Source of the DNA: Amycolatopsis rifamycinica
Lineage (GTDB): Bacteria; Actinomycetota; Actinomycetes; Mycobacteriales; Pseudonocardiaceae
Length of the DNA stretch: 64,000 nt
NCBI RefSeq assembly: GCF_000695625.1
Contig: NZ_JMQI01000035.1
Location: 1 to 64,000, forward strand
Direction: 5' to 3'
Every line of letters begins with the position of its first letter. Position 1 is the first letter of the stretch. The notes under the pieces are model-generated. The model was given only the letters and a program-made list of their open reading frames with translations. It did not search any database and was not told where the DNA came from. The translations under genes were made by a program, and so were the position numbers. This document shows, piece after piece, positions 56,993-64,000 of the stretch.

Positions 56993-59167
56993 ATGGCGAT
57001 CATGAGACCCCTCGCCGTGCTCCGCCACGACCTGCCGGCCTCACTGGTCGTCTTCCTCGTAGCCGTTCCCCTGTCCCTGGGCATCGCCCTCGCTTCGGGC
57101 GCCCCGGTCGCCGCCGGGCTGGTGGCCGCCGTCGTCGGCGGCATCGTCGCCGGCGCGCTCGGCGGCTCCGCGCTGCAAGTGAGCGGGCCCGCCGCCGGCC
57201 TGACCGTGGTCATGGCCGAAACCATCCAGACGTTCGGGTGGGCCGTCACCTGCGCGATCACCGTCGCCGCCGGCGCGTGCCAGATCCTGCTGGGGCTGAG
57301 CCGCATCGCGCGCGCGGCGCTGGCCATCTCGCCGGCGATCGTGCACGGCATGCTGGCCGGTATCGGCGTCACGATCGTGCTCGGCCAGCTGCACGTCATC
57401 CTCGGCGGCAAAGCCCAGAGCTCGGCCGTGGAGAACGTCGCCGAGCTGCCCGCCCAGATCGTCGCCCACCACGACGCCGCGACCATCGTCGGCCTGATCA
57501 CCATCGCCATCCTGCTCGTCTGGCCGAAGCTGCCGTCCGCCGTCCGCAAGGTGCCGGGGCCGCTCGCCGCGATCGCGGTGGCCACGGTGGTGTCGGTCGC
57601 TTTCGGGATGACGCTCCCGCGCGTCGACCTGCCCGGCGACCTGCTGAACATCCACCTCGTCCCGCAGCTGCCGGACGGCTGGGGCGGGTTCGCCCTCGCC
57701 GTGGTGACGATCGCGCTGATCGCCAGCGTGGAGAGCCTGCTCTCGGCGGTCGCGGTCGACCGGATGCACACCGGGCCGCGCGCCAACCTCGACCGTGAGC
57801 TGGTCGGCCAGGGCACCGCCAACATGATCTCCGGCGCGCTGGGCGGGTTGCCCGTCACCGGCGTCATCGTCCGCAGCTCCACCAACGTCGCCTCCGGCGC
57901 GAAGACCCGCGTCTCGGCGGTGCTGCACGGCGTCTGGGTGCTGCTGTTCGTCGTCCTGCTCGCCGGGCTGATCGAAAGCATCCCGCTGGCCGCGCTGGCC
58001 GGGCTGCTGGTGCACGTCGGCGCGAAGCTGGTCAACCCCGGGCACATGAAGACCGTGCTCGCGCACGGCGACCTGCCGGTGTACCTGCTCACCCTCGGCG
58101 GGGTCGTCGTCTTCGACCTGCTCACCGGCGTGCTGGCCGGCATCGGGCTGGCGGTGGTGCTGATGCTGCGCCGCACGGTCTGGTCGGGCATCCACATCGA
58201 AAGGGAAAGCACCGGGCGCGAGGGCGACAACTGGCGCGTCGTCGTCGAAGGCGTCCTGACGTTCCTGTCGGTGCCGCGGCTGTCGAAGGTGCTCGGGAGC
58301 ATCCCGGGCGGGGTGACCGTGCGGCTGGAGCTGGTCGTCGACTACCTCGACCACGCCGCGTTCGAAAGCCTGCACACCTGGCAGCAGGCGCACGAGCGCG
58401 CCGGCGGCACGGTGGAGGTCGACGAGGTCGGCCACCCGTGGTTCGGCGAAGGCAAGGCGGGCCGCCCGACGCGGTCCCGGCTCGCCGCGAGCCGGGCGGT
58501 GCCGCGCTGGCTGGCCCCGTGGTCGGAGTGGCAGGCGGCGGAAGGGGTCGACATCCCGGCCCAGCAGACCCGCCGCGGGGCCACGGAGTTCCACCGCCGG
58601 GCCGCGCCGCTGCTCAAGGACACGCTTTCCGGGCTCGCGGACGGCCAGCGGCCGCGCACGCTGTTCATCACGTGCGGCGATTCTCGCATCGTGCCCAATC
58701 TCATCACCACGAGCGGCCCCGGAGACCTCTTCACCATCCGCAACATCGGGAACCTCGTCCCGCCCGGGCAAGCCGACCCGTCGATGAACGCGTCGATCGA
58801 GTTCGCGGTCGGCGTGCTCGGGGTGTCGGAGATCGTCGTCTGCGGGCATTCCTCCTGTGGCGCAATGAAAGCCGTCACCGACGGTGCGCCGAACGGGCCG
58901 CTGGGCGACTGGCTGCGGCACGTCGGGCCGAGCACGCGGCGGTCCGGCGCGCTCACCGTCGACGGCGTCCGGCCCGCTCGCGACGCCGACCGGCTGGCCC
59001 TGCACAACGTTCTGCAACAGCTCGCGCACCTGCGGGAGTATCCGCTGGTCGCGGCGGCCGAGACGGCCGGGAAACTCCAGCTGACCGGCATGTACTTCGA
59101 CGTCGGGGCGGCGAGCGTGCACCTACTCGACGGGGAGGCGCGCACGTTCGTCGCCGCCGGGCAGTAG
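56993..59167 (+). CDS. SulP transporter-carbonic anhydrase fusion (copy 2)
   Basis: Tandem paralogue of the preceding gene, 724 residues, with the same SulP, STAS (about 415-480) and beta-carbonic anhydrase order. The zinc site is C561, H619, C622 with D563/R565 (ITCGDSRIV, VVCGHSSCGAMK). It lacks the longer N-terminus of copy 1 and differs in the STAS loop. Copy 1 ends with its own terminator and this copy has its own AT-rich promoter region, so the two may respond to different conditions. The ATG at 56993 or 57002 can serve, and neither has a ribosome site. Confidence 0.94.
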   Translation: MAIMRPLAVLRHDLPASLVVFLVAVPLSLGIALASGAPVAAGLVAAVVGGIVAGALGGSALQVSGPAAGLTVVMAETIQTFGWAVTCAITVAAGACQILLGLSRIARAALAISPAIVHGMLAGIGVTIVLGQLHVILGGKAQSSAVENVAELPAQIVAHHDAATIVGLITIAILLVWPKLPSAVRKVPGPLAAIAVATVVSVAFGMTLPRVDLPGDLLNIHLVPQLPDGWGGFALAVVTIALIASVESLLSAVAVDRMHTGPRANLDRELVGQGTANMISGALGGLPVTGVIVRSSTNVASGAKTRVSAVLHGVWVLLFVVLLAGLIESIPLAALAGLLVHVGAKLVNPGHMKTVLAHGDLPVYLLTLGGVVVFDLLTGVLAGIGLAVVLMLRRTVWSGIHIERESTGREGDNWRVVVEGVLTFLSVPRLSKVLGSIPGGVTVRLELVVDYLDHAAFESLHTWQQAHERAGGTVEVDEVGHPWFGEGKAGRPTRSRLAASRAVPRWLAPWSEWQAAEGVDIPAQQTRRGATEFHRRAAPLLKDTLSGLADGQRPRTLFITCGDSRIVPNLITTSGPGDLFTIRNIGNLVPPGQADPSMNASIEFAVGVLGVSEIVVCGHSSCGAMKAVTDGAPNGPLGDWLRHVGPSTRRSGALTVDGVRPARDADRLALHNVLQQLAHLREYPLVAAAETAGKLQLTGMYFDVGAASVHLLDGEARTFVAAGQ

Positions 59168-59274
59168 CCCGAACGGCGGTTCCCGGGTCCGGCCCGGCAT
59201 GCGAGTCTCCGGCGTTCACGCGGCACACGGGATGCGGCCCGCGCGCCGTCGCGCCGAAGGGGGATGGCCAGTCC

Positions 59275-60714
59275 ATGTCGCATTCCAGACGTTTCCGGGT
59301 GCTCGCCGTGGCCGTGCTGGCCGCGGCCACCGCGTTTCCCGCCGTGCCGGCCGTCGCCTCGACGGCCGGCACGGCACTCACGTGGCAGCCCTGCGCCGGC
59401 GTGCCCGAGCCGGACCAGGGGCTGCAGTGCACGACGATGAGCGCGCCGCTGGACTACGCCCGGCCGTCGGGGGAGAAGGTCACCCTCGCGTTCTCCCGGC
59501 TGCCGTCCGCCGATCCGGCCAAGCGCCGCGGCGTGCTCGTCCTGAACCCGGGATCGCAGGGCGACTCCCAGCTCGCCCTGCCGCTGCAGCTGCTGGCCCT
59601 GGGCCTGCCACAGGCCGTGCGGGACACCTACGACCTGATCGCCTTCGACCCGCGCGGGGCGGGCAACAGCACCCGGGTGACGTGCGACCTGCCCGTGACG
59701 TTCATGATCCCGCCCGCCTACGCCGTGACGGACGCGGGCGTCGACACCCAGGCCGCGGTGGCCCGCCAGAACGCCGAGGGCTGCGCGGCCGCGCCGTCGG
59801 CCCCGCTGCTGCCGCACATCACCGTCCGGAACGTCGCGCGTGACCTCGACGGGATCCGGGCGGCCCTCGGCGAACGGCGGATCTCCTTCCTCGGCTACTC
59901 GTTCGGGGCCTTCCTCGGCGCGACCTACGCGACGATGTACCCGCACCGCACCGATCGGGTGGTGCTGGACAGCTCGACCGGGCCGGGCGGCCTCGACTAC
60001 ACCTGGTCGCGCCGGTTCGCTTCGGGCTTCGAGAAGCACTTCCCCGACTTCGCCGCCTGGGCCGCCGCCCAGGACGCGACCTACGGCCTCGGCAGCACGC
60101 CGGAAGCGGTGAAGGCCAAGTACTTCGCGCTCGCCGCGAAGCTCGACCAGACGCCGGTCGAGACCGTCGACGGCGCCACCTTCCGCTGGATCAACGAGGC
60201 CCTCACCCAGTCGGACGCGACCTTCCCGCTGCTCGCCCAGGTCTGGCAGCAGGCCGGCAACGGCACCATCGCGCGGCCGCCGCTGCCGCCCGGGTTCGAC
60301 TTCTCCGGGCTGCTGGCGATCGTCTGCAACATGGACGGCTGGCCGAAAGACGTCGAGGTCTACCGGCACGCGGTGGCCGAGGACCGGGCCCGCTACCCGA
60401 TGCTGGGCGCGGCCGCGGCGAACGTCTGGGCCTGCGCGTTCTGGCCGGCGCAGAAGACCGAGCCGCAGGTGCGCATCACCGACCGCGGCCCGTCGAACAT
60501 CCTCATGGTGCAGAACCTGCGCGACAACGGCACCGACTACCCGGGCGGCGTCGAAATGCGCGCGGCGCTGGGGCACCGGGCCGAGCTGCTGACGGTCGAC
60601 CAGGGCGGGCACCGCGCCTACCTGTTCGGCACCAACGCCTGCGCGAACGCCGCGGTGGCCCGCTACCTCGCCGAGGGGGTGCGCCCGGCCGGGGACGCGT
60701 TCTGCCCGGCCTGA
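59275..60714 (+). CDS. Secreted alpha/beta hydrolase (TAP-like)
   Basis: Exported serine hydrolase of 479 residues of the tripeptidyl aminopeptidase-like family. There is a signal peptide with cleavage near AVPAVAS. The nucleophile elbow is GYSFGAFLG. The C-terminal TAP segment includes NILMVQNLRDNGTDYPGG and the histidine in DQGGHRAYLF. Six cysteines are likely to pair. It probably trims peptides outside the cell. Its place in the biotin locus has no obvious functional reason. Confidence 0.9.
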   Translation: MSHSRRFRVLAVAVLAAATAFPAVPAVASTAGTALTWQPCAGVPEPDQGLQCTTMSAPLDYARPSGEKVTLAFSRLPSADPAKRRGVLVLNPGSQGDSQLALPLQLLALGLPQAVRDTYDLIAFDPRGAGNSTRVTCDLPVTFMIPPAYAVTDAGVDTQAAVARQNAEGCAAAPSAPLLPHITVRNVARDLDGIRAALGERRISFLGYSFGAFLGATYATMYPHRTDRVVLDSSTGPGGLDYTWSRRFASGFEKHFPDFAAWAAAQDATYGLGSTPEAVKAKYFALAAKLDQTPVETVDGATFRWINEALTQSDATFPLLAQVWQQAGNGTIARPPLPPGFDFSGLLAIVCNMDGWPKDVEVYRHAVAEDRARYPMLGAAAANVWACAFWPAQKTEPQVRITDRGPSNILMVQNLRDNGTDYPGGVEMRAALGHRAELLTVDQGGHRAYLFGTNACANAAVARYLAEGVRPAGDAFCPA

Positions 60715-60743
60715 CCCGGTCGTCGCCCGTCAGCCGGGGTCAC

Positions 60744-60749
60744 TATCTT
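60744..60749 (+). promoter_or_regulatory. -10 hexamer of bioD-bioB
   Basis: TATCTT lies 8 nt before the bioD GTG start with no ribosome site between, giving a probable leaderless bioD-bioB-bsaP transcript separate from bioA. Confidence 0.45.
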
Positions 60750-60757
60750 GATTGGTC

Positions 60758-61483
60758 GTGACGATGCTGGTGATGACGGGGACCGGGACCGGGGTCGGCA
60801 AGACGATCACCACGGCGGCGATCGCGGCCCTGGCGGTGGCCGGCGGGCAGCGGGCGGCGGTGCTGAAACCGGCCCAGACCGGTGTCCGCCCCGATGAGCC
60901 CGGTGACCTGCAGGACGTCGTCCGGCTCGCCGGGCCCGAGGTGACGACGCGCGAGCTGCGCCGGTACCCGGACCCGTTGTCGCCGGAGGCCGCGGCCCGC
61001 CGCAGCGGCCTCCCGGCGCTCGACCCCGGCGAGATCGCCCAGGCCGCGTCGGACCTGGACACCGGGCACGACCTCACCCTGATCGAAGGCGCGGGCGGGC
61101 TGCTGGTGCGCTTCAACGGCACCGGCGCCAGCCTCGCCGACGTCGCCTGGTCGCTCGGGTCGCTCGTCATCATCGTGGCCGAAGCCGGCCTCGGGACGCT
61201 CAACGCCACCGCGCTCACCGCCGAGGTCGCCACCAGGCGCGGGCTCACCGTCGCCGGGGTGATCATCGGCGCGTGGCCCGCCGAACCGGACCTCGCGGCG
61301 CTGTCCAACCTCGAAGACCTGCCGGTCGCGGCCGGGGCCCCGCTGCTCGGCGTGCTCCCCGCGGACATCGGCCAGTCCTCCCGCGAGGACTTCCTGGCCG
61401 CGGCCCGGGCGGGGCTCTCGCCGTGGTTCGGCGGCGAATTCGACCCGGAACTCTTCGCGGGATGGGCGTCGGCCGGGAAGTGA
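60758..61483 (+). CDS. bioD: Dethiobiotin synthetase
   Basis: ATP-dependent ligase of 241 residues that closes the ureido ring using CO2 and 7,8-diaminopelargonate. The P-loop is TGTGTGVGKT, and KPAQTG and IEGAGGLLVRF are the substrate-binding segments. The GTG at 60758 is chosen from the position of the -10 element. An ATG two codons later is also possible. It uses CO2, which is relevant to the carbonic anhydrases next door. Confidence 0.95.
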   Translation: MTMLVMTGTGTGVGKTITTAAIAALAVAGGQRAAVLKPAQTGVRPDEPGDLQDVVRLAGPEVTTRELRRYPDPLSPEAAARRSGLPALDPGEIAQAASDLDTGHDLTLIEGAGGLLVRFNGTGASLADVAWSLGSLVIIVAEAGLGTLNATALTAEVATRRGLTVAGVIIGAWPAEPDLAALSNLEDLPVAAGAPLLGVLPADIGQSSREDFLAAARAGLSPWFGGEFDPELFAGWASAGK

Positions 61484-61561
61484 CCTGCGTCGCTGTCCCC
61501 TCGACGCGGCTTCGTGCACGATGAGGGACGCTTGCCGCACCACCTCGACCAAGGAGCCGCC

Positions 61562-62635
61562 GTGACCGCAGTCCCCGACACAGACGTCAGTGACAGCCGG
61601 GCCTCCGCCCCGGGGCGGGGGCTCCGCCCGGAGCCCCCGGAAGACGTGCTCGCCCTCGCGCGCGAACAGGTCCTCGAAACCGGCGCCGGCCTCGAGGAGC
61701 AGCAGGTCCTCGACGTGCTGCGGCTGCCCGACGAGCGGCTGCCCGACCTGCTCGCCCTCGCCCACGAGGTGCGGATGCGCTGGTGCGGCCCCGAGGTCGA
61801 GGTCGAGGGCATCATCAGCCTCAAGACCGGCGGCTGCCCCGAGGACTGCCACTTCTGCTCCCAGTCCGGCCGCTTCCCGACACCGGTGCGCTCGGCGTGG
61901 CTCGACATCCCGAACCTGGTCAAGGCCGCCCGGCAGACCGCCGAAACCGGCGCGACGGAGTTCTGCATCGTCGCCGCCGTCCGCGGTCCGGACAAGCGGC
62001 TGCTCTCGCAGGTCCGCGAGGGCGTCAAGGCCATCCGCGAGGACGGCAACGACATCCAGATCGCCTGCTCGCTGGGCATGCTGACGCAGGAGCAGGTCGA
62101 CGAGCTCGTCGACATGGGCGTCCACCGCTACAACCACAACCTCGAGACCGCGCGCTCGCACTTCCCGTCGGTGGTCACGACGCACACGTGGGAGGAGCGC
62201 TGGGACACCCTGCGCATGGTCGCCGACGCGGGCATGGAGGTCTGCTGCGGCGGCATCATCGGCATGGGGGAGACGGTCGAGCAGCGCGCGGAGTTCGCCG
62301 TGCAGCTGGCCGAGCTGAACCCGCACGAGGTGCCGATGAACTTCCTGATCCCGCAGCCCGGCACGCCGTACGAGCACTACGAGATCGTCGAGGGCAAGGA
62401 CGCGCTGCGGACGGTCGCGGCGTTCCGGCTCGCGATGCCGCGCACGATGCTGCGCTTCGCCGGCGGCCGCGAGCTGACCCTGGGCGACCTCGGCGCGGAG
62501 CAGGGCATGCTCGGCGGGATCAACGCGATCATCGTCGGCAACTACCTGACCAACCTGGGCCGCCCGGCTTCGGCGGACCTGGAGATGCTGGACGAGCTCA
62601 AGATGCCCATCAAGGCCCTCAGTGACAGCCTCTGA
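61562..62635 (+). CDS. bioB: Biotin synthase
   Basis: Radical SAM enzyme of 357 residues that inserts sulfur into dethiobiotin. The SAM cluster cysteines are C92, C96 and C99 in [27 protein letters not shown] and [11 protein letters not shown] are typical. The GTG at 61562 has AAGGAG 6 nt upstream. It overlaps the auxiliary gene bsaP by 14 bases. Confidence 0.97.
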   Translation: MTAVPDTDVSDSRASAPGRGLRPEPPEDVLALAREQVLETGAGLEEQQVLDVLRLPDERLPDLLALAHEVRMRWCGPEVEVEGIISLKTGGCPEDCHFCSQSGRFPTPVRSAWLDIPNLVKAARQTAETGATEFCIVAAVRGPDKRLLSQVREGVKAIREDGNDIQIACSLGMLTQEQVDELVDMGVHRYNHNLETARSHFPSVVTTHTWEERWDTLRMVADAGMEVCCGGIIGMGETVEQRAEFAVQLAELNPHEVPMNFLIPQPGTPYEHYEIVEGKDALRTVAAFRLAMPRTMLRFAGGRELTLGDLGAEQGMLGGINAIIVGNYLTNLGRPASADLEMLDELKMPIKALSDSL

Positions 62636-62828
62636 CGCACCCGCCTTTTGCGTCCACTGTGGACAAGCGGCGCCGGGTGGTGCGGACCACCCGGCGTGCC
62701 ACAACCCCCGGACGGCGCTGGAGCCGCCGCGGTACTGCACGTTCTGCGCGCGCCGGCTGGTGGTCCAGGTCAGCCCGCTCGGCTGGACCGCCCGCTGCAG
62801 CCGGCACGGCGACACGGCGAGCGGCTGA
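62622..62828 (+). CDS. bsaP: Biotin synthase auxiliary protein
   Basis: Small cysteine-rich protein of 68 residues. Metal-binding pairs are CVHCG near the N-terminus and CTFCARR in the middle, with further Cys and His (HPACHN, ARCSRHG). Location and pattern match the Rv1590-type protein required by actinobacterial BioB. It begins inside bioB (14-base overlap), so expression is coupled to bioB. Confidence 0.88.
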   Translation: MTASDAPAFCVHCGQAAPGGADHPACHNPRTALEPPRYCTFCARRLVVQVSPLGWTARCSRHGDTASG

Positions 62829-62833
62829 GGGGT

Positions 62834-62855
62834 CGACGAACCGGATCGTTCGTCG
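62834..62855 (+). terminator. Possible terminator after bsaP
   Basis: 8-bp perfect stem (CGACGAAC with GTTCGTCG) and a 6-nt loop, 5 bases after the stop. No T run follows. Confidence 0.35.
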
Positions 62856-62951
62856 CGGCTCTGCCGGGGCGCCGGGGACACGGGCGCCGGTTGCCGCCCG
62901 GCCCGCGTCGACCGGTTACGCTCGGTGGCACAGTCGCAGGAGGGAGTCCGG

Positions 62952-63548
62952 GTGAGTGAGTCGTCGGGGCCCGCGCACCGGCCGTCGGCCGTGGCCGGTC
63001 CGTGGTCGGTGCCCGTGCTGTTCCGCGAACGGCGGCCGCGCGTCGTCGTGAAGGCCGACCTGCTGCCCGCCGTCAGCGTGGTCGGCGTCCTCACCGTGCT
63101 GAGCTTCCCGCTCGCCTTCGTGTGGTCGCGGCTCGCGCCCGCGGAGCGGGTGCGCATCGTCGCCGCCGACGGCACCCAGGGCGCCCTGGAGCTGGAGAGC
63201 TGGCACCGTTTCGACGACCTGGCCGTCTTCGGGTTCCTCGCGCTGGGGCTGGGGGTCGTCGCCGGCGTCGTCGTCTGGCTGCTGCGCGAACGGCGCGGGC
63301 CGGTGGTGTTCCTCGCCGCGGTGCTCGGCGTCGCGCTCGCCGCCGCGCTCGCCAAGCTGCTCGGCCCGAGCTTCGCGAACGCCCACTACGCCATCGCCAC
63401 CCCGCCCGCGGTGGGCGAGGTGATCGAGCTGGCGCCGCGCCTGGAGTCGTGGTGGGTGCTGCTGACCGGTCCGCTCGGCGTGTCGATCGCCTACAGCCTG
63501 CTGGCGACCTGGAACGGGCGCGACGACTTGGGCCGCCGTCTCGGCTGA
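62952..63548 (+). CDS. DUF2567 domain-containing membrane protein
   Basis: Membrane protein of 198 residues with four predicted helices. The family-like part is VKADLLPAVSVVGVLTVLSF and WSRLAPAERVRIVAADGTQG. The C-terminus is short and charged. It lies next to bioB and bsaP as in M. tuberculosis (Rv1589-Rv1591). The function is unknown. The GTG at 62952 has AGGAGGGAG just upstream, which excludes a longer start. Confidence 0.88.
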   Translation: MSESSGPAHRPSAVAGPWSVPVLFRERRPRVVVKADLLPAVSVVGVLTVLSFPLAFVWSRLAPAERVRIVAADGTQGALELESWHRFDDLAVFGFLALGLGVVAGVVVWLLRERRGPVVFLAAVLGVALAAALAKLLGPSFANAHYAIATPPAVGEVIELAPRLESWWVLLTGPLGVSIAYSLLATWNGRDDLGRRLG

Positions 63549-63597
63549 CCGGTTTGCCCCTAAGGTGGTGTCCGTCACCTACAGGGGGGATCCAGCA

Positions 63598-64000
63598 GTG
63601 ACCGAGGACATCGAGGTTTCGCGGCACAACGCCGTCCGTTTTCCCGGCATCAGCCCGCGCGCGTACGAGCACCCGGTGGACCGCGGCGCGCTCGCCACGC
63701 TGCGCGCGGTGCCCGGCTTCGCCCAGGTCGTCAAGGCCGTTTCGGGCTTCTACAACGAGCGCGGCGAGCGGCTGATGGCGCTGGCGTCGTCCATCCGCGT
63801 CGGGCCGAAGCAGTACCCGGAGCTCGATCGGCTCCGCCACGAATGCGCCGAGACGCTGGACCTGCCCGCGGTGCCGAACCTGTTCGTCTTCCAGAACGCG
63901 CAGATCCAGGCGCAGGCGGTCGGCATGGACGAGCCGTTCGTCGCGATCAGCACCGGGCTCGTCGAGCTGATGAACGTCGACTCCCTGCGGTTCGTGATCG
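63598..64000 (+). CDS. M48 family metallopeptidase (5' part, runs off the window)
   Basis: Reading frame from GTG 63598 open to the window end, 134 residues seen. The start EDIEVSRHNAVRFPGISPRA and the section NLFVFQNAQIQAQAVGMDEP followed by FVAISTGLVELMN are the N-terminal part of an M48 peptidase. In this family the zinc motif HExxH follows soon after, beyond the window. GGGGGGAT lies about 7 nt before the start. Confidence 0.85.
   Translation, partial: MTEDIEVSRHNAVRFPGISPRAYEHPVDRGALATLRAVPGFAQVVKAVSGFYNERGERLMALASSIRVGPKQYPELDRLRHECAETLDLPAVPNLFVFQNAQIQAQAVGMDEPFVAISTGLVELMNVDSLRFVI

Noticed and set aside
54535-59167. Assembly duplication of the SulP-carbonic anhydrase gene
   Set aside because: The two copies differ throughout in protein and DNA sequence and in their upstream regions, so they are old paralogues and not a misassembly.

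Overview
This window comes from a high-GC actinobacterium, most likely a member of the Pseudonocardiaceae close to Amycolatopsis (inference). The support is strongly GC-biased third codon positions, many GTG starts and one TTG start, an F420-type luciferase-like oxidoreductase, and the actinobacterial respiratory genes (lipoprotein CtaC, CtaF, diheme QcrC, three-helix Rieske QcrA). Gene content and rough order from lipA (3.9 kb) to pimB (50.6 kb) match, from memory, the Mycobacterium tuberculosis Rv2188c-Rv2218 neighbourhood. Lineage-specific genes are inserted between the shared ones.

Layout. 0-1 kb: the 3' end of a 23S rRNA gene, 5S rRNA and a strong terminator, then an inverted array of 21-bp repeats. 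1-7 kb: L,D-transpeptidase, patatin, DedA, lipoyl synthase, a short-chain dehydrogenase and a TetR switch. 7-14 kb: an F420-type oxidoreductase, then a lipoic acid/2-oxoacid dehydrogenase block (lipB, PAP2, epimerase, E2, lpdA). 14-25 kb: a frameshifted GNAT gene, a SUKH-domain protein, a TAXI-type TRAP uptake system, leucyl aminopeptidase, ilvE, cobT and an ispD gene without ispF. 26-33 kb: gntR-purC, an aldo/keto reductase, an A-type Fe-S carrier, a PfkB (adenosine-type) kinase and asparagine synthetase. 33-43 kb: aa3 oxidase and cytochrome bcc genes (ctaC-ctaF, ctaE-qcrCAB), interrupted by a GlxA/EamA divergon and trpD. 43-51 kb: an intergenic region full of repeats, a DEDDh/GIY-YIG nuclease, a NYN protein, an NlpC/P60 hydrolase behind a probable c-di-AMP riboswitch, and a PimB-type mannosyltransferase. 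51-64 kb: a P450 and a biotin locus (bioA, bioD, bioB, bsaP). Two tandem SulP-carbonic anhydrase fusions and a secreted TAP-type hydrolase sit inside the biotin locus. The window ends inside an M48 peptidase gene.

How the parts work together. LipA and LipB make the lipoyl cofactor carried by the E2 subunit and recycled by Lpd. CtaC/E/F and QcrC/A/B are subunits of one cytochrome bcc-aa3 supercomplex. BioA, BioD, BioB and the small auxiliary protein make biotin, while the neighbouring SulP-carbonic anhydrases could supply bicarbonate or CO2, used by BioD and by biotin-dependent carboxylases (inference).

Most noteworthy: the SulP-carbonic anhydrase pair in the biotin locus; a consistent TANNNT hexamer 6-8 nt before the start codon of at least 18 genes (probable leaderless mRNAs); a probable c-di-AMP riboswitch; several intergenic repeat families; three tandem duplications at gene 3' ends; palindromic operators beside the TetR, GntR and GlxA-type regulators; and a -1 frameshift in a GNAT gene. 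I saw no CRISPR array, prophage, insertion sequence or biosynthetic gene cluster.
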